Shown one piece after another: positions 1-11,763 of a stretch of 64,000 nt of DNA; the first letter of the stretch is position 1; each line of letters starts with the position of its first letter. The translations under genes were made by a program, and so were the position numbers. The notes under the pieces were generated by a model. That model was not told the origin of the DNA and made no database searches. It was given only the letters and a program-made list of their open reading frames with translations. Source of the DNA: Ditylenchus dipsaci (lineage: Eukaryota; Nematoda; Chromadorea; Rhabditida; Anguinidae); assembly GCA_004194705.1 (NCBI GenBank), contig SADC01000914.1:161359-225358 (forward strand), written 5' to 3'.

Positions 1-597
1 CCTTAAACATGACATAGTTAACATGATTACCTTAATCATGATATAGTTAACATGATCCCCTCAACTATGATATAGTTAACATGATTACCTTAACCATGAC
101 ATAGTTAACATGATCCCCTCAATCATGATATAGTTAACATGATCCCCTCAACTATGATATAGTTAACATGATCCCCTCAATCATGATATAGTTAACATGA
201 TCCCCTCAACTATGATATAGTTAACATGATCCCCTCAATCATGATATAGTTAACATGATCCCCTCAACCATGATATAGTTAACATGATCCCCTCAATCAT
301 GATATAGTTAACATGATCCCCTCAACTATGATATAGTTAACATGATCCCCTCAATCATGATATAGTTAACATGATCCCCTCAACTATGATATAGTTAACA
401 TGATCCCCTCAATCATGATATAGTTAACATGATCCCCTCAACCATGATATAGTTAACATGATCCCCTCAATCATGATATAGTTAACATGATCCCCTCAAC
501 TATGATATAGTTAACATGATCCCCTCAATCATGATATAGTTAACATGATCCCCTCAATCATGATATAGTTGACATGGTCCCTTTAACCATGATGTAG
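1..597. repeat. 29-bp satellite array (block 1)
   Basis: About 20 head-to-tail copies of a 29-bp unit built on CATGATATAGTTAACATGAT followed by CCCCTCAAY or TACCTTAAC. Successive ATGATATAG motifs are 29 bp apart (for example 125, 154, 183). The array runs off the left edge. The same family recurs at 13.96, 26.6 and 34.0 kb. Neighbouring units alternate between two variants (CAAC/CAAT), which suggests a 58-bp higher-order period. Confidence 0.95.
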
Positions 598-835
598 TTA
601 AAGGGGCATGATCGTGCGTTAAGGCGCGAACCAGCAGTTTTTTTCGAATTTTTTCGAATCGTCCTATTTTTCACTCGTTCTGCGTCAAATCTGATATAGA
701 TGACCTTTTACTGCTTTTAAAAATTAGACAGAAAACTTAAAAAATCTAGACGAGAACGAATGTAAAAATTTATCGAGAAAGAAAAGAACTGCTGGTTCGC
801 GCCTTTCCTCCCATCGGCACGATCATGCCCTTTAA
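598..835. mobile_element. TTAA-flanked palindromic MITE
   Basis: The ends are inverted copies starting TTAAAGGGGCATGATCG, with a second inverted block GGCGCGAACCAGCAG inside. Both ends fall on TTAA, as in piggyBac-type targeting. Related ends recur at 19184-19465, 45464-45703, 59178-59417 and 59414-60184, so this is a family. There is no coding capacity. It directly abuts the 29-bp satellite. Confidence 0.75.
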
Positions 836-837
836 CA

Positions 838-1036
838 CAGGGCTCAGAAACGTCATTCATTTAAAGATTTGTCCTTTATTTGAGATCCGAAATCTTTAGA
901 AATTTTGAGATTCTAGGTCAAAATTTTTATTTTTTGCTCGAAAATCAATAAGCACTGGATAAAATGGCACTTTTTGACCAAATATCTTTTATTTTACCCA
1001 AATGTCCTTTATTTGAAAATTTGGATTTCCGAGCCC
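838..1036. mobile_element. short MITE with CAGGGCTC ends
   Basis: Inverted ends read CAGGGCTCAGAAAC on the left and GATTTCCGAGCCCTG on the right. Flanks (CTTTAACA / CTCTAAAA) look like a worn 8-bp target duplication, so hAT-like is the best guess. Similar segments occur near 8090-8300 and 11764-12985. Confidence 0.5.
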
Positions 1037-1623
1037 TGCTCTAAAAGCATATTTAAAAACACAAAAGTTAGGACAATACTTTCGTGTCGAGAATATCTCC
1101 TTAACAGCTTTCTGATATGGTATCGAGTTTAGAATTTCCTTCCGAATGACTTCTACTCTTTGTGATTTTTCCGTTATTCAGTAGGTAGATTATTGTAAGT
1201 GGCCACTTTTTTTGAAAACCCTGAATGACCATTTTTTGTCATGAACTAATCCTACCAGGCACCAATTTTAAAAACGTGGGCATGACCGTTTGAGAAGTTC
1301 GTAGTACAACTTTTTATGAAATTTCGGCCGGAGTTTATTACAGCAAGTCCTCTCAAAGAGTGGTTTAAACAACTGCTTTGTGTGTTTCAGGGCCTTAAAC
1401 GTGTAGAAAACATGTTTTCAGGTGGGGGACGGCACCTTTTTGGATAAATTTTTTGACCAAATTTTGACTTTTTGCCTTGGGGGCCGGGATAAAGGGTACT
1501 GGAGAATAGCTGGAAACACTATTTTTCTCACTCTAAATTGAAAAAAAAACCACATGCATTTCCATCACTTATCGTAAACTTCAGTACACACAGCTTGTCT
1601 TGTGTAAAATTACTGCATTCTAG

Positions 1624-4600
1624 GTCCTCTACACAATGTTCCAAAAATTTATTCAAATAGGAGAGGAGAAACTAATACCTTTAGACTATGTGGCTGGTGG
1701 TCTATCATTTTTTGTAATTTCTCTTGGAGGCATATTTATTGGGATAACTTTTGCGGCATTAGTCAGTCTGGCCACAAGGTTATGCTTTTTTCTTAAAAAT
1801 TTTTTATAATTCCAAAAAATTTTGAAATTTTGAAGAAATGCTTGGCTATATATGTTTTTGGGTTGCCTCGAAAAAAGATGCCTTGGTCCCTCCTGTTGTT
1901 GTTTTTTTCTGATAAATTTTTCTCTCCTTTTTGTGTTTTCAGTTAGCTATTTTAAATATTCTATTTTATATTGAGTTTTCATGGCGTAATTTACTGATAT
2001 TGATGGCTAATAGTCGAGTTAAATTCTTGGAAGGCCTTTGATTTTTCTAGTACTTTAAATTCAACTGGACCAACACTGTCTATTATGTTTTGTCTATTAC
2101 TACTATTGATGTTGCCGTAACACTCGAAATTCAATAAAGCATTTAATTAGGGAAAGTGATGAAAACGCTGGTAAACTTCTCAAAATGACCTGACAAGTGT
2201 TTGGAGCCAAATGGTGACTTATCCAAAATAATCAAGCTGAAGGCAATATTCCATTAGGAAGAGCAGAGTCAGGGCTGAAACTCTGCTTCGACTTGCAATA
2301 ATTGTATTTGAAAAATTGAGCTCAAAAGTCTGCCGAAGACTTTTAGTCCACCAGTTAGTATCTGTAGTATCCGGCATTTTTGTATTTAAGCACATTTTTT
2401 TTCAAAAATTTTCAGATATATTTTTGATTTTTTGTGATATTTGACACTTTTCTAATATTTTCACTGCTACTGAATTCGAGTGTAGTTTAGGTTTACCGAC
2501 AGAGTCAAGATCCTGGCGCCAGTTTTCATCTTCGTCATCCCATATTTATCCTATTTGACTGCAGAAATGTTGGGATGTCTTCTATCTTAGCGTATGTTTT
2601 TGTTTGAGCAAAATAAAAAAGTGCCCAGATGTGGGGTCAAAGTGCCCAGAGAAAGTAAATAAATGGCCAGTTTTTTGGTTTTCTTTCACAAAGCCGAAAA
2701 TGTGCCCAGTTTTGTGAAAAAGCATAGTTTTATCCAGCCAAAATAATTTTGGGAAAAGATTTTTGAGAATTGGAGAAGAATTTCCGACCCTTCAATTGGT
2801 CAAAACTAGGGGTGTGAAAATGCTCGAGCAGATTGATTTGGAGCATATGCTCGAGCATTTGCCTTTTTTTCGAGCATATTCGAGCATAAACTCGACATAT
2901 TTTAACCGTTAACTGTGGCCATACAGTTAACTGTACAGTTAAGTAAGTTTTATTCCGAGGGTTGACTATAGGCCGACCATATGCTCGAAAATCACCAATC
3001 TGCTCGAGCATATGCTAGTTTCACAACCCTTCACAACCCAGTCAAAACTCTAATCCAGGGATCAATACTTAAACAATATCTCAGCACTATTTTGTGGCGC
3101 AAGTCAAGAGCCATATTTCCCCCGGCACGACTTTTTCTCTTTTTATAAAAATACTCCTAGCGTCTGCGGTGATAGCAAGTATAAGGTATAAGTTATTTTT
3201 TTTTTCAATCTATAAGTAAGCCATTGGCAGTCTCGAAAAAAGTTATCGGCAACGCTGGCATCCGAAAATTGTCGAGTGGGCTCAAAATTTGTCAGGTCGG
3301 CGGCCGTGCGCCGGCGCCCATTTTGACTAGCGGCGCCGGCAGCCGTGCAACTATGTCAAGAGCTACGAATCCCATAACACAGAATGATTTTTGAAACTTA
3401 ACTGTTAAGATATTTATTTTAAAAAGTGACCGAAAATCTGAAAATTTGAAACAACTTTTATTTTTGGCCATTTTTTCAAAAATTCATTTTTTGCAAAAGG
3501 CCATATCTCAAAAGTTAGGTTTGAAAAAAAATATTCTGTATTATGGGTGTTGTAGCTCATGAGTTGCGCCGCAAAATAGCGCTAAGATGTTGTTTACAGG
3601 GCGAAAGGTGTTGGTATTGTCGTTAAGAATCTCTAGCGTAGAAATTCAAATAAATACTACATTGTAGAATTGTTGCTTGCGGCATTTCAATGAAGCAGTA
3701 TGTCAAAGGGAACATCACTCACGGTAGGTTTCTATAAAAGCAATGCTGTTGGCCCTTTATCTTGTCCTGCCCTGTTTGCCATTTAATAAAAAAAACCTTC
3801 ACAAAAGCATACTTTATTAGAAATCAAAATATTATTTACAGCTTAAGTTCAGCCTTTCTTTCGTTAACAGAAAAGTCTTAAATCGAAAGTAAAAGCTGCT
3901 AAGGGCCCCCAGGCTCTCAAGCATTCAAGCCCACAATCTCTCAAGTCCTCAAGCCTTCAAGCCCGAAAACCCCCGAGCTCTCAAGTTTCTAAGACCCAAG
4001 CCCCAAGCCCCAAGCCCCAAGCCCCAAGCCCCAAGCCCCCAAGCCCCAAGCCCCCAAGCCCCAAGCCCCAAGCCCCAAGCCCTAAGCCCCAAGCCCCCAG
4101 GCCCTCAAGCCTCCAAGCCCCCAAGCCGAGCCTCCAAGATCTCAAGCCCACAGGCCCCATGCCTCCAAGCGTCAAAGCCTTTAAGCCTCCAAGTTCCGAA
4201 GCCCACGAGCCCCAAGTGCTCAAGTTCCCAAGCTCCGAGCCCTTAAGGTCCCAAGCCCCAGGCTTGCAAGCATCCAAGCCGCCGAGCCCCGTTGGAGCTA
4301 CAGTTTTTTTGATTTTTACCACATTTTGTGTAATTTATTGTCTTTTGAATTTCACTGGTACCCGCTTTCTAAAACATTCCCATCGGCGACGGGCATGCCT
4401 CTTTAATAAATTTTCAAGTTATGAGCAAATTTTTATAGGTGCGTCTAGCTCTGTGAAGTACTTTGTAAAATGTTGGCTCAGTGCAGTGAGACTGTAATCT
4501 TCATGTTTCTTGGGCTGTCCACCATCTCTAGCAACCACCATTTCGACACACTGTTTCTGGTAGTTACCGTCGCTATTTGCCTGATCTACAGGTCTATAGG

Positions 4601-7600
4601 TTAGGTGGTCTAATAATTGTATTCACTCTAATAAGGATGTTCCAGAAGTTCGGAACAGACTTTTAAGACAATTTCACAGCGTAAAAAGATTTCCAATACT
4701 TATTTAAATTTTTAATCACTTTAAATACTGAAAGTGCTACTCAACTTTTAGTTTTTTACAGTCTGCTCTCAGTATAGTGCAGGTGCGAAAAGTTCGTTCC
4801 TGTCTAGGGTCCGACATTTTTTTACCTCTATTTTTTATTTACTTTTATCAAATCTGATTCAAAACTGTTGCCATTTACAAAAACGATCGGCAGAATCGGA
4901 ATCCTTGCGATGTTTCTGATTAGACTGACCAATCAGATTCCATAAAAGTTTTTGAAAATAGAGGTAAAAAAGTGTCGAACCCTAGGTGGAAACGAACTTT
5001 TCGCACCTACACTCATACTTGCACGGGCGCCAGCGCCAGTGTGCGCCCGGAAAATTTTAAAAAAATTAGGGTGCCGGCGCCAGCGCTAAAGGGCGCCGAT
5101 TGGCTTGAGGGCGCCGGCGCCGATTTCCGGCGCCCGGGCCGTTTTTTCAAAGACCGGCGCTCTGCCCGGCGCCGATTTTTTTGGCCGTGCAAGTATGCCT
5201 ACACTATACTGAGAACAGACTGTACAAAACTAAAAGTTGACTAGCATTTTCAGTATTCAAATTGATTAAAAGTTTAAATAAGTATATTGATTGTCACGGC
5301 AATATCTTAGTTCTTAATCTTAGAAAAGTTCAAAAGCTACACAACCCATTCAAGCAGGACCAAGGCATACCTTTTAAGGGTGAGCGCGAATGCATATAGA
5401 GCCCACAAGTCTGTTCTAAACTTTCAGGACACGCCTTCACGTGTTCGATTAAAAGAAAACTCGGTAAAACTTTTTGGCGTCGTTTTTTCCGGCTCTTTTT
5501 TCTGTGTACCGCTTCAGAAAATATATTAAAAATGAACTATATTATAAAAAAAATTATCTCTAAAATGTTGTCATTTTCAGGAGTTGTAGTGCAGTGCGCA
5601 GTGCTGAATCGCTTTCGCAACAAAAATTCACAAATGTGGTAATATAACATGTGAAATTGAAGTATAAGTTTTTTCAATCATTGTTATAGGATCAGTTCGT
5701 GCTCGCATTTGGGGTCTTAGAGGGGCTATTGCCTTCGGTTTAGTGGTCTCAATGGACGACAAAATTGGTGCCAAGAACATGTTTGTCACCACCTGCATCG
5801 CCGTCATTTACTTCACTGTGTTTTTGCAAGTAAAGTATATTTTGAAATAACAGCTCCAGAACATTTGAGTTCCAAGAAAAATAAATCCAAAAATTGCGTA
5901 TTCAATATATATTCCATACAGTCGACTCTCTACATAACGTCTTTCAAGGGACCGGCCAAAACGGGACGTTATGAGGAGAGGACGTTATATAGAGAGTCGT
6001 TATGTAGAGAGGCACTCGCCTATATATCACTCACCAGACGTTATGTAGAGAGTTTTTCAAAAAAAATGTTTATTTCAACAATAAATTGCACCCGAACAAA
6101 CAATCATTGGATGGGCATAAATTTGGGCATTGCACAGCAGCCCAACTTCACGGATGTTGAAGAATCTTCAAAGCTTCAACTGCTTCTCAAGTATTGTCTG
6201 GTGGTTCTGGCACTTGGTCAATCTCTATCAATAACAATATCCCTTAAAGAAAAATCCATTTAATAACCCAGCAAAAATAAATAATTTCCTTTCCGTCTCC
6301 GGCTCTTCCACTTCCGTTCAGACAAACGTTGCAATTTCGGCCAGAGTGAGCGTCCCATCAGTAGGGAGTTGGTGATACAACGATAAACAGTCGTCCAATG
6401 TGCCTTTCACCAAATCCAGCGGCTGCAATTCCGCCCAAACTGTGCTTTATTAATTACTGGCGTTTCCGAGATCCACCTTATCGCCAGCGCCTTCCTGATC
6501 CATCGATGTATCCTCTTGATTGTCAGTGCCATCCTTGAAAAACGGAAATTTTTATTTGTAAAAAATACAAGATTTACTTCTGACGCTTAATGAATCCGGC
6601 TTTTCGGAAGCAATTGGCGATAGTTTCCGGTTTAACATCCGACCAGGAACGATGAAGAAAGCGCGGTGCTTTGTAAAGATTAATTTTCTACTCGGTTATC
6701 TAGGTAGAAGTAGGTAGCCGTGGTAGTGCAAATTTAAATTTAGAAAGCTGCCCAACACTGAACATATTAGAAGCGAAAAATGAGTTATTTTCTTGTTGAG
6801 ACGCCTTCAATTTTAATTTTTTTTCGAAAAGACGTTATATGTAGAGGCGTCTTTAAAGCAGTGTCCAGCCGAATCGGGACGTTATGTAGAGAGGGACGTT
6901 ATGTAGAGAGTCGCTATATAGAGAGGCAGTTGTTCGAGTATTTAGTTTAGACCAACCAAACCAGTTTCACTGGGGCGTTATGAGGAGAGGGACGTTATAT
7001 AGAGAGTCGTTATGTAGAGAGTCGACTGTATATTCTAAAAAATATATCTTTCTTAATTTTCGTCAAAGCGAAAAGGCCTACTGATCTTGAGTCATATTTT
7101 GGCCTTATATTTTTATTTTTATATTGTTTTATAACAATTTCCGCACTTGGAAGTGAAGTTTTTCAAAAAAAGTTGGCTACCTAGGGTTGATCAACTGCCT
7201 TGGTCCCCAAGGCAATTAAACCAAAAAGGGTACCTATATACCCTAAAAAGCCAAAAAAAGATGGAATTTCAACATAGTTTTGTTAACTGGGGCCTTCCGC
7301 ATAAAGAAAATCTGGTATACATATTGTTTTTATGCATCCAAAGTTACTCTAAGTGATTTGTGTCTAAGGTATGTGGGTGTGCGCATCTCAACCCCAAGCA
7401 ACCAAGCCCCTGCGCCCCCGAAGAAAGTCTGCGCCACGAGGTCGCAGACTTTTTTTTAGCGTTTCTTTCGAAATTGCGAAATTAGCGATTAGCAATTAGC
7501 GAAATTGAAGAAATCGAGGAAACTAACACTGTTGATTTTGAATTGTTTATGCGTGAATTTGATTGATTTGTTATGATTTCTCGAATAAAAGTTGGTTATG

Positions 7601-10600
7601 GAAATAAAAAGATTTTACCCGCCTTTCGGGTAAATACCCGAGATTTTACCCAAAAGATTTACCCGGCTAATTACCCAACCCTAGTTTAAAGGGGGGGGGG
7701 GAAGCTACTTAGGTTTGAAAAAGTGGCTTCCATGGCGCAGTGCGTAAGTGCTCGCGTTTTGTGGCCCAAAATGGTGTTTTTTGGTGTTGCAGGTTCAATC
7801 CCACGTAGGGGCACACTATTTTTTTGGCTTTTTGGGCAGTTTAGAGGTAATTTGGGTCGCTGATCCCGATTCTGGCGCCAAAAAAGTCTAATTACCTCTA
7901 AACTGCCCAAAAAGCCAAAAAAAAATAGTGTGCCCCTACGTGGGTTTGAACCTGCAACACCAAAAAAAACACCATTTTGGGCCAAAAAACGCGAGCACTT
8001 ACGCGCTGCGCCATGGAAGCCACTTTTTCAAACCTAAGTTGCTTTCCCCCCCCCCCCCCTTTAAACCATATTTACAGTTAACCAAAAAAGGGCCCCAAGT
8101 GAACAAATACCGCCATATGTCCTTTTTAAAAAGATTTGCCCTTTTGGCACCCCAAATCTTTTTTTATTTTTGAGGTTTTAGTCAAAACCTTTTTTGCTTC
8201 AAAATGGCAATAAGCACCAGATAAAATGCACTTTTTTTTCAAATTCCTGTTTTTTGACATAATAACCTTTTTTAAAATTTTGAGATGACAGCCCTGGAAT
8301 AAAGGCTCTATTGGCAGGGAAAGGAATAAAAAGGCCATTTTTGTGTCGAAACCTTAAAAGAGTGAATTCTGGACTATTTCGGATGTCTGACTTTGGATTC
8401 TATACCACAGCGGAGTTGAAAAATTTCTAAAATTGAATGAGCGCTACAAAAGATTTGAGACACAAGTTTTGTTTATTTAATGTTAAAATTTTTCAGGGCA
8501 TTACAATACGACCTTTGCTGCATTGGTTGGAAGTTGAAAAACAGGATCTTGAAAAACAAGACACTATGATTGAAAATGTCTATAATCGAGTAAGATTGAC
8601 TTTTTCAAAGTTTTGTTGAAAAGACAGCCTTTGCACTCCAAAATTTTATAAAGTGTTTTTGAAAATATTTTTCATCCGCACCAAAAAAGTTCAAATCTTG
8701 TGACAAGGCAAAAAAAATTTTCATATTCAAAAGTCATATAAGATTGTGAGTCACCTGCCTCCTCCCATCCTGCGATGTCAAGCAAAGTTGGGATAGACTA
8801 GACTTTTGAAAACTTTTTCAATTTGATATACGGCAGGTGACTATTGATTCTTATATTCTCCAATTGATTTGAAAAATTGCAAGATTTCAGAATTTACGAG
8901 CTGTTTTTCCGAAATTATGCAATTTCGAAAAAGGGAGTTTCAGAGTTTCGAAGTGAAAAAGTGTCCCGCGCGCATTTGAATTCACCAAATCCTCATTGTC
9001 ATCAACAAGTATGGTCCTTCAATGAAGAATATACGGTATTTTCTGGAACTAAAGACCTCCCGCCTCCTGTTCAAAATCATCTTCTTGGCATTGCGTTTTG
9101 ACCCACTTTTTTAATTATTTCTCTCAGGCAAATAACCCCTCATTTTGTAGCTAGTAAGATGAGCTACGAAATGAGAAGTAGCTTTCCCGAGAGAAGTACT
9201 CAAAAATGGGTCAAAAACATAATTCCACAAACACGTTTTTTTAATTTAGGAGGGGGGGCGTTTAGAGGATCTATAATTAGAGAAAATACGGCATTATTCT
9301 CCGGTTAAATCAGGTTTCTCCTACGAATTTAAATTTAAAAAAATTGTCGATAAAATTAACTGCGATAATCATTACAAAAAATTTAGTATTGCGACTACAC
9401 CATGGCTGGAATTGAAGATATAGCTGGCATGAAGGTCGAAATTCTATCAGAGACACGTATGACTTGAAAAAGGGCGCTAGTAGCGAAAATCGTTTAGGGG
9501 GGGGAGGTATTCGCTACTAGGGTCGAAAAAGCTATTTTTCAAAAACATATGTGAACATCAATTTTTTTTTTCAGATTCGAGCGCTTCAATGCTAAATTGT
9601 GAAGCCATTCTTGATGAAACACGCGCGAAAGAAAATTTTTGATGCATCAACTATTGTGCGCGCCTACACTAAAATCACCTTGCAAGAGGCTGTGCAATTA
9701 TCTGCCGATTTCAATAATTTATCAGCCAAGTTGGCAATTATTTGAAAATTTCTTGCTAAAATAAAAAAATTTGGTTATCATTTGCAGATCTAACAAAGTG
9801 GCAGCAATATCAGCGTCGATGCCAGCCAGTAATTATTCTACCGTACACTCTAAATACGAACAGAGCGCTGATAGCAGGAAGCAGTCTTTGGAAGAAGCAA
9901 CTCCTAGAGATAGATCTCTTTCTTTGAGGACTGACTTGGATCATGTAATAAAATTTTCATTTTCACACTTGAAAAGCCGTGTGTACAGGGTTAGTCGGAA
10001 AATAACGGACATTTTATCAAAAAATATTTTCAAACTTTTACGTGCGAATTGTGGTCGCATTTCATTTTTTGCGGTTGTTAAAGCTAAATCATACAATCCA
10101 CTCGATTATCAAAAATACACTAGAACTAGTTTTTTCGCGTTTACTACCCTTAAACATGCTTGAGACTCGGCACTGTTCTCAACAAAAACAGTGCCGAGTA
10201 GGCCAGCATGTGTTAGGACGCATTCAAACGTGTTCCCCGTGCCACAAAATAGCAAAATAGTCTTGGCGTCTAGATATCGAAAAATCAAAACAACAAAGTG
10301 GACCAAGTGCCCCCCCCCCCCCCCCCGTCAGATTTTTTTCAAAACGGTGTAGGTAAAATGGCCTCGAAAATTTGAAAAACGGCGTAGGTAAAATGGCCTA
10401 AAAATGGCCTGGTGCCCCCTCCGTCAGAAATTCCTGCGTACGCCACTGGTCTTTGGGGATCTATGGTTAGAGAGCTCATACTCTTTGGGATTTTACAATT
10501 ATGAACTGCTTCAAATCTTTTCACCTTCAGCAGACCCTTAATTCTGACAGCTGATTAGCTCATTTTAATCAAGCATCAAATTGAAATAAATCAAAAAATT

Positions 10601-11047
10601 GCAGTATTTGTCTTCTCGTGAAAACACTGAAGCCTTATATTCCATGTTCAGCGAGTTATTGGACAGAAAGATCAATGAACTACAGTCTGGAAGGGCAAAT
10701 ATGGCCAGCACCACTGGTGGTACTAATGGCAGCTCTGTGGGCAAAAAGAGATGCACCGAAGATGACATCAAAGATGACATGTATGAGGCCACTTTAAAGT
10801 CTTCAGAGCTAGACCATAGTTTTGTCGGAAATAAATCACGAGCGCCTGCTAGAATACCCAATGAGGTATATTTGACATAATTTAACAAAAAACGTACGTT
10901 AAAATACATATTTAGCGTGGAAACACATCCGCACCAGAACGCAAACACCAAAGACCTGATGCAGGCAATCCCACAAAGATTTTACCACCTTCCGACGAGT
11001 TAGAACCAACCAAAAGCACAGTCATCAACGAAGACAGTCCTGCTTGA
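1624..11047 (+). CDS. Na+/H+ exchanger (NHE/SLC9 type), 3' ten exons
   Basis: Cation/proton antiporter of the animal NHE family, expected to exchange Na+ for H+ across the plasma or an organelle membrane. Exons read from splice sites and similarity: 1624-1778 (membrane segment with [16 protein letters not shown]), 4439-4599 ([10 protein letters not shown]), 5581-5638, 5690-5829 ([13 protein letters not shown], the most conserved NHE stretch), 8497-8589 ([11 protein letters not shown]), 9387-9456 (AGIEDIAG), 9575-9729 (FERFNAKL), 9788-9944, 10605-10865 and 10916-11047 with a TGA stop. The 5' part is outside the window, and the segment normally lying between exons one and two was not found. Four exons (4439, 5581, 9387, 9575) each need one extra base to stay open (near 4470, 5622, 9434 and 9607), three of them in short homopolymers. 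Phases match at all later joints. Which NHE subtype it is cannot be said. Introns carry MITEs, a Tigger-like remnant and a tRNA-like foldback. Confidence 0.9.
1779..2806. other. intron of NHE gene, no other feature seen
   Basis: AT-rich sequence between the first two recognised NHE exons. The conserved NHE segment expected here (about 45-50 residues) could not be found in any frame, so an exon may be hidden by sequence errors or absent. Confidence 0.4.
2807..3040. mobile_element. hAT-like MITE with CTCGAGCA inverted ends
   Basis: Left end TAGGGGTGTGAAAATGCTCG, right end an inverted counterpart finishing in TTCACAACCCA. An 8-bp direct repeat GTCAAAAC flanks it at 2799-2806 and 3041-3048, the target-duplication length of hAT elements. 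Inside, CTCGAGCATATG motifs recur in both orientations. No coding capacity. Confidence 0.7.
3070..3605. mobile_element. foldback element in NHE intron
   Basis: Arms around 3075-3130 and 3365-3420 are mirrored by the stretch up to 3605: the left AATATCTCAGCACTATTTTG pairs with the right CAAAATAGCGCTAAGATGTT. A GC-rich GGCGCCGGC core near 3300-3345 sits between the arms. Exact ends are uncertain. Confidence 0.5.
3895..4290. repeat. low-complexity CCCCAAG repeat
   Basis: Degenerate tandem repeat of AAGCCCC/AAGCCTCC heptamers and octamers. It produces spurious open frames on both strands, including a Gly/Leu/Trp-rich one on the minus strand. It lies just upstream of the NHE exon at 4439. Confidence 0.9.
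4757..5236. mobile_element. nested MITE with GGCGCC-rich core
   Basis: Outer inverted repeats (ACAGTCTGCTCTCAGTATAG near 4760 and its complement near 5205-5225), then a middle pair (GGTGCGAAAAGTTCGTTCC near 4783 and its complement near 4990), and a GC-rich core 5025-5190 full of GGCGCCGGCGCC. This suggests one element inserted in another. Similar cores are at 42770-43971 and 47091-47403. Confidence 0.6.
5920..7032 (-). mobile_element. Tigger/pogo-like transposon remnant
   Basis: Terminal inverted repeats TACAGTCGACTCTCTACATA on the left and the complement on the right, ending in TA as in Tc1/mariner-pogo elements. On the minus strand around 6690-6290, broken frames resemble the C-terminal half of a Tigger transposase: the peptide [11 protein letters not shown] near 6600-6640 and a segment with [12 protein letters not shown] near 6390. 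Stops and gaps show decay. It lies in an NHE intron between the exons ending at 5829 and starting at 8497. Confidence 0.75.
7366..7452. repeat. copy of a conserved repeat module (CCTTAGACA/CGCAGGGGGC family)
   Basis: GTCTAAGGTATGTGGGTGTGCGCATCTCAACCCCAAG followed by a G/C-rich hairpin. The same module occurs near 17440-17610, 18080-18250, 20636-20660 and 46335-46520, usually inside larger foldbacks and next to CATACCAGAGTTTATTTATG. Confidence 0.6.
7691..8062. mobile_element. foldback with tRNA-like Pol III boxes in both arms (copy 1)
   Basis: Near-perfect inverted repeat with arms about 7691-7860 and 7885-8062, bounded by G- and C-runs. Each arm holds a tRNA-like unit: A-box-like TGGCGCAGTGCG at 7733 and B-box-like GGTTCAATCCC at 7792 on plus, and the same pair inverted at about 8000-8015 and 7942-7952. 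No intact cloverleaf could be drawn. Three relatives are at 47.8, 60.8 and 62.9 kb. Confidence 0.8.
9032..9293. mobile_element. MITE with TACGGTATTTTCT ends
   Basis: Left end TACGGTATTTTCTGGAACTA, right end AATTAGAGAAAATACGG, with imperfect inverted repeats. Close to the better copy at 20226-20490. It lies between NHE exons. Confidence 0.65.
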
Positions 11048-11763
11048 TATTGCTATTTGGTTGATGCATAAATTCATTTTTTAATCTGAAGTTTTTTGAG
11101 ATTTCGGCAGTAGTAGAGAATACATTCACCCTTTTTCTTCCCCCTTCCGAAAAAAAACCTGACACTGCCTGAATCGATGTAACTACCCTTTGGAGCTAGA
11201 AGCTTGAGCTCAGGAGTGGGCCAGTGTATGGAAGTTGGGACTAAGAAATGTCTTACGTACTTTTTTGTTTGCATTTTTGAAAAATTAAGAAATTCTGATA
11301 TTGATGATGCTAATCCAACTTTAAATTTTGCTCAAGTTTGTCCGAAATTACAGCACCAAGTTGTCGACAAAATATGGATCTAAACCCAAATTTAAAAAAC
11401 AAACGCTCGATATAACGAACCCCGTGGCTGGTCACCAGTTTAATCCTTTCGTGTCGAGACTATCTCCTTAACAGCTTTCACTCCTCCTTTGAAGGTCTCT
11501 TAAAAGCTTGTCTCATCAACATCGACCAAGAAACAATACCTGGGTATCGCTACACATGTACCACTACCTGAGTAGGCCCACCTGGCACTCCCTCCTAGGT
11601 ACCACCACCTGGATACCCTCACCTGAGTATCCTTATGATTACGCCCTCCTGCAAACCTTTACCTGGGCATCTTCTCTGGAGTACTCTCCACTCATGTATC
11701 CCTTCTGCGCACCTACTACCTGCCAACTTTTCGTTAAAGGTGGCTCAAAATTGGGTTTAAAAG
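11048..11763. other. intergenic, 3' of NHE gene
   Basis: Nothing firm beyond the NHE stop. A weak tandem-like stretch of ACCTGAGTA/ACCACCTGG words at 11545-11680 gives a spurious 88-residue frame. A fragment of a Tigger-type end (CTCGATATAACGAACCCC) lies at 11406. Confidence 0.4.

Noticed and set aside
3981..4497. Gly/Leu-rich minus frame and overlapping plus frame
   Set aside because: Both come from the CCCCAAG low-complexity tract; the only real coding part is the NHE exon from 4439.
8877..9101. Additional NHE exon
   Set aside because: The frame overlaps a MITE end at 9032 and has no similarity to the exchanger; flanking exons already join in phase.
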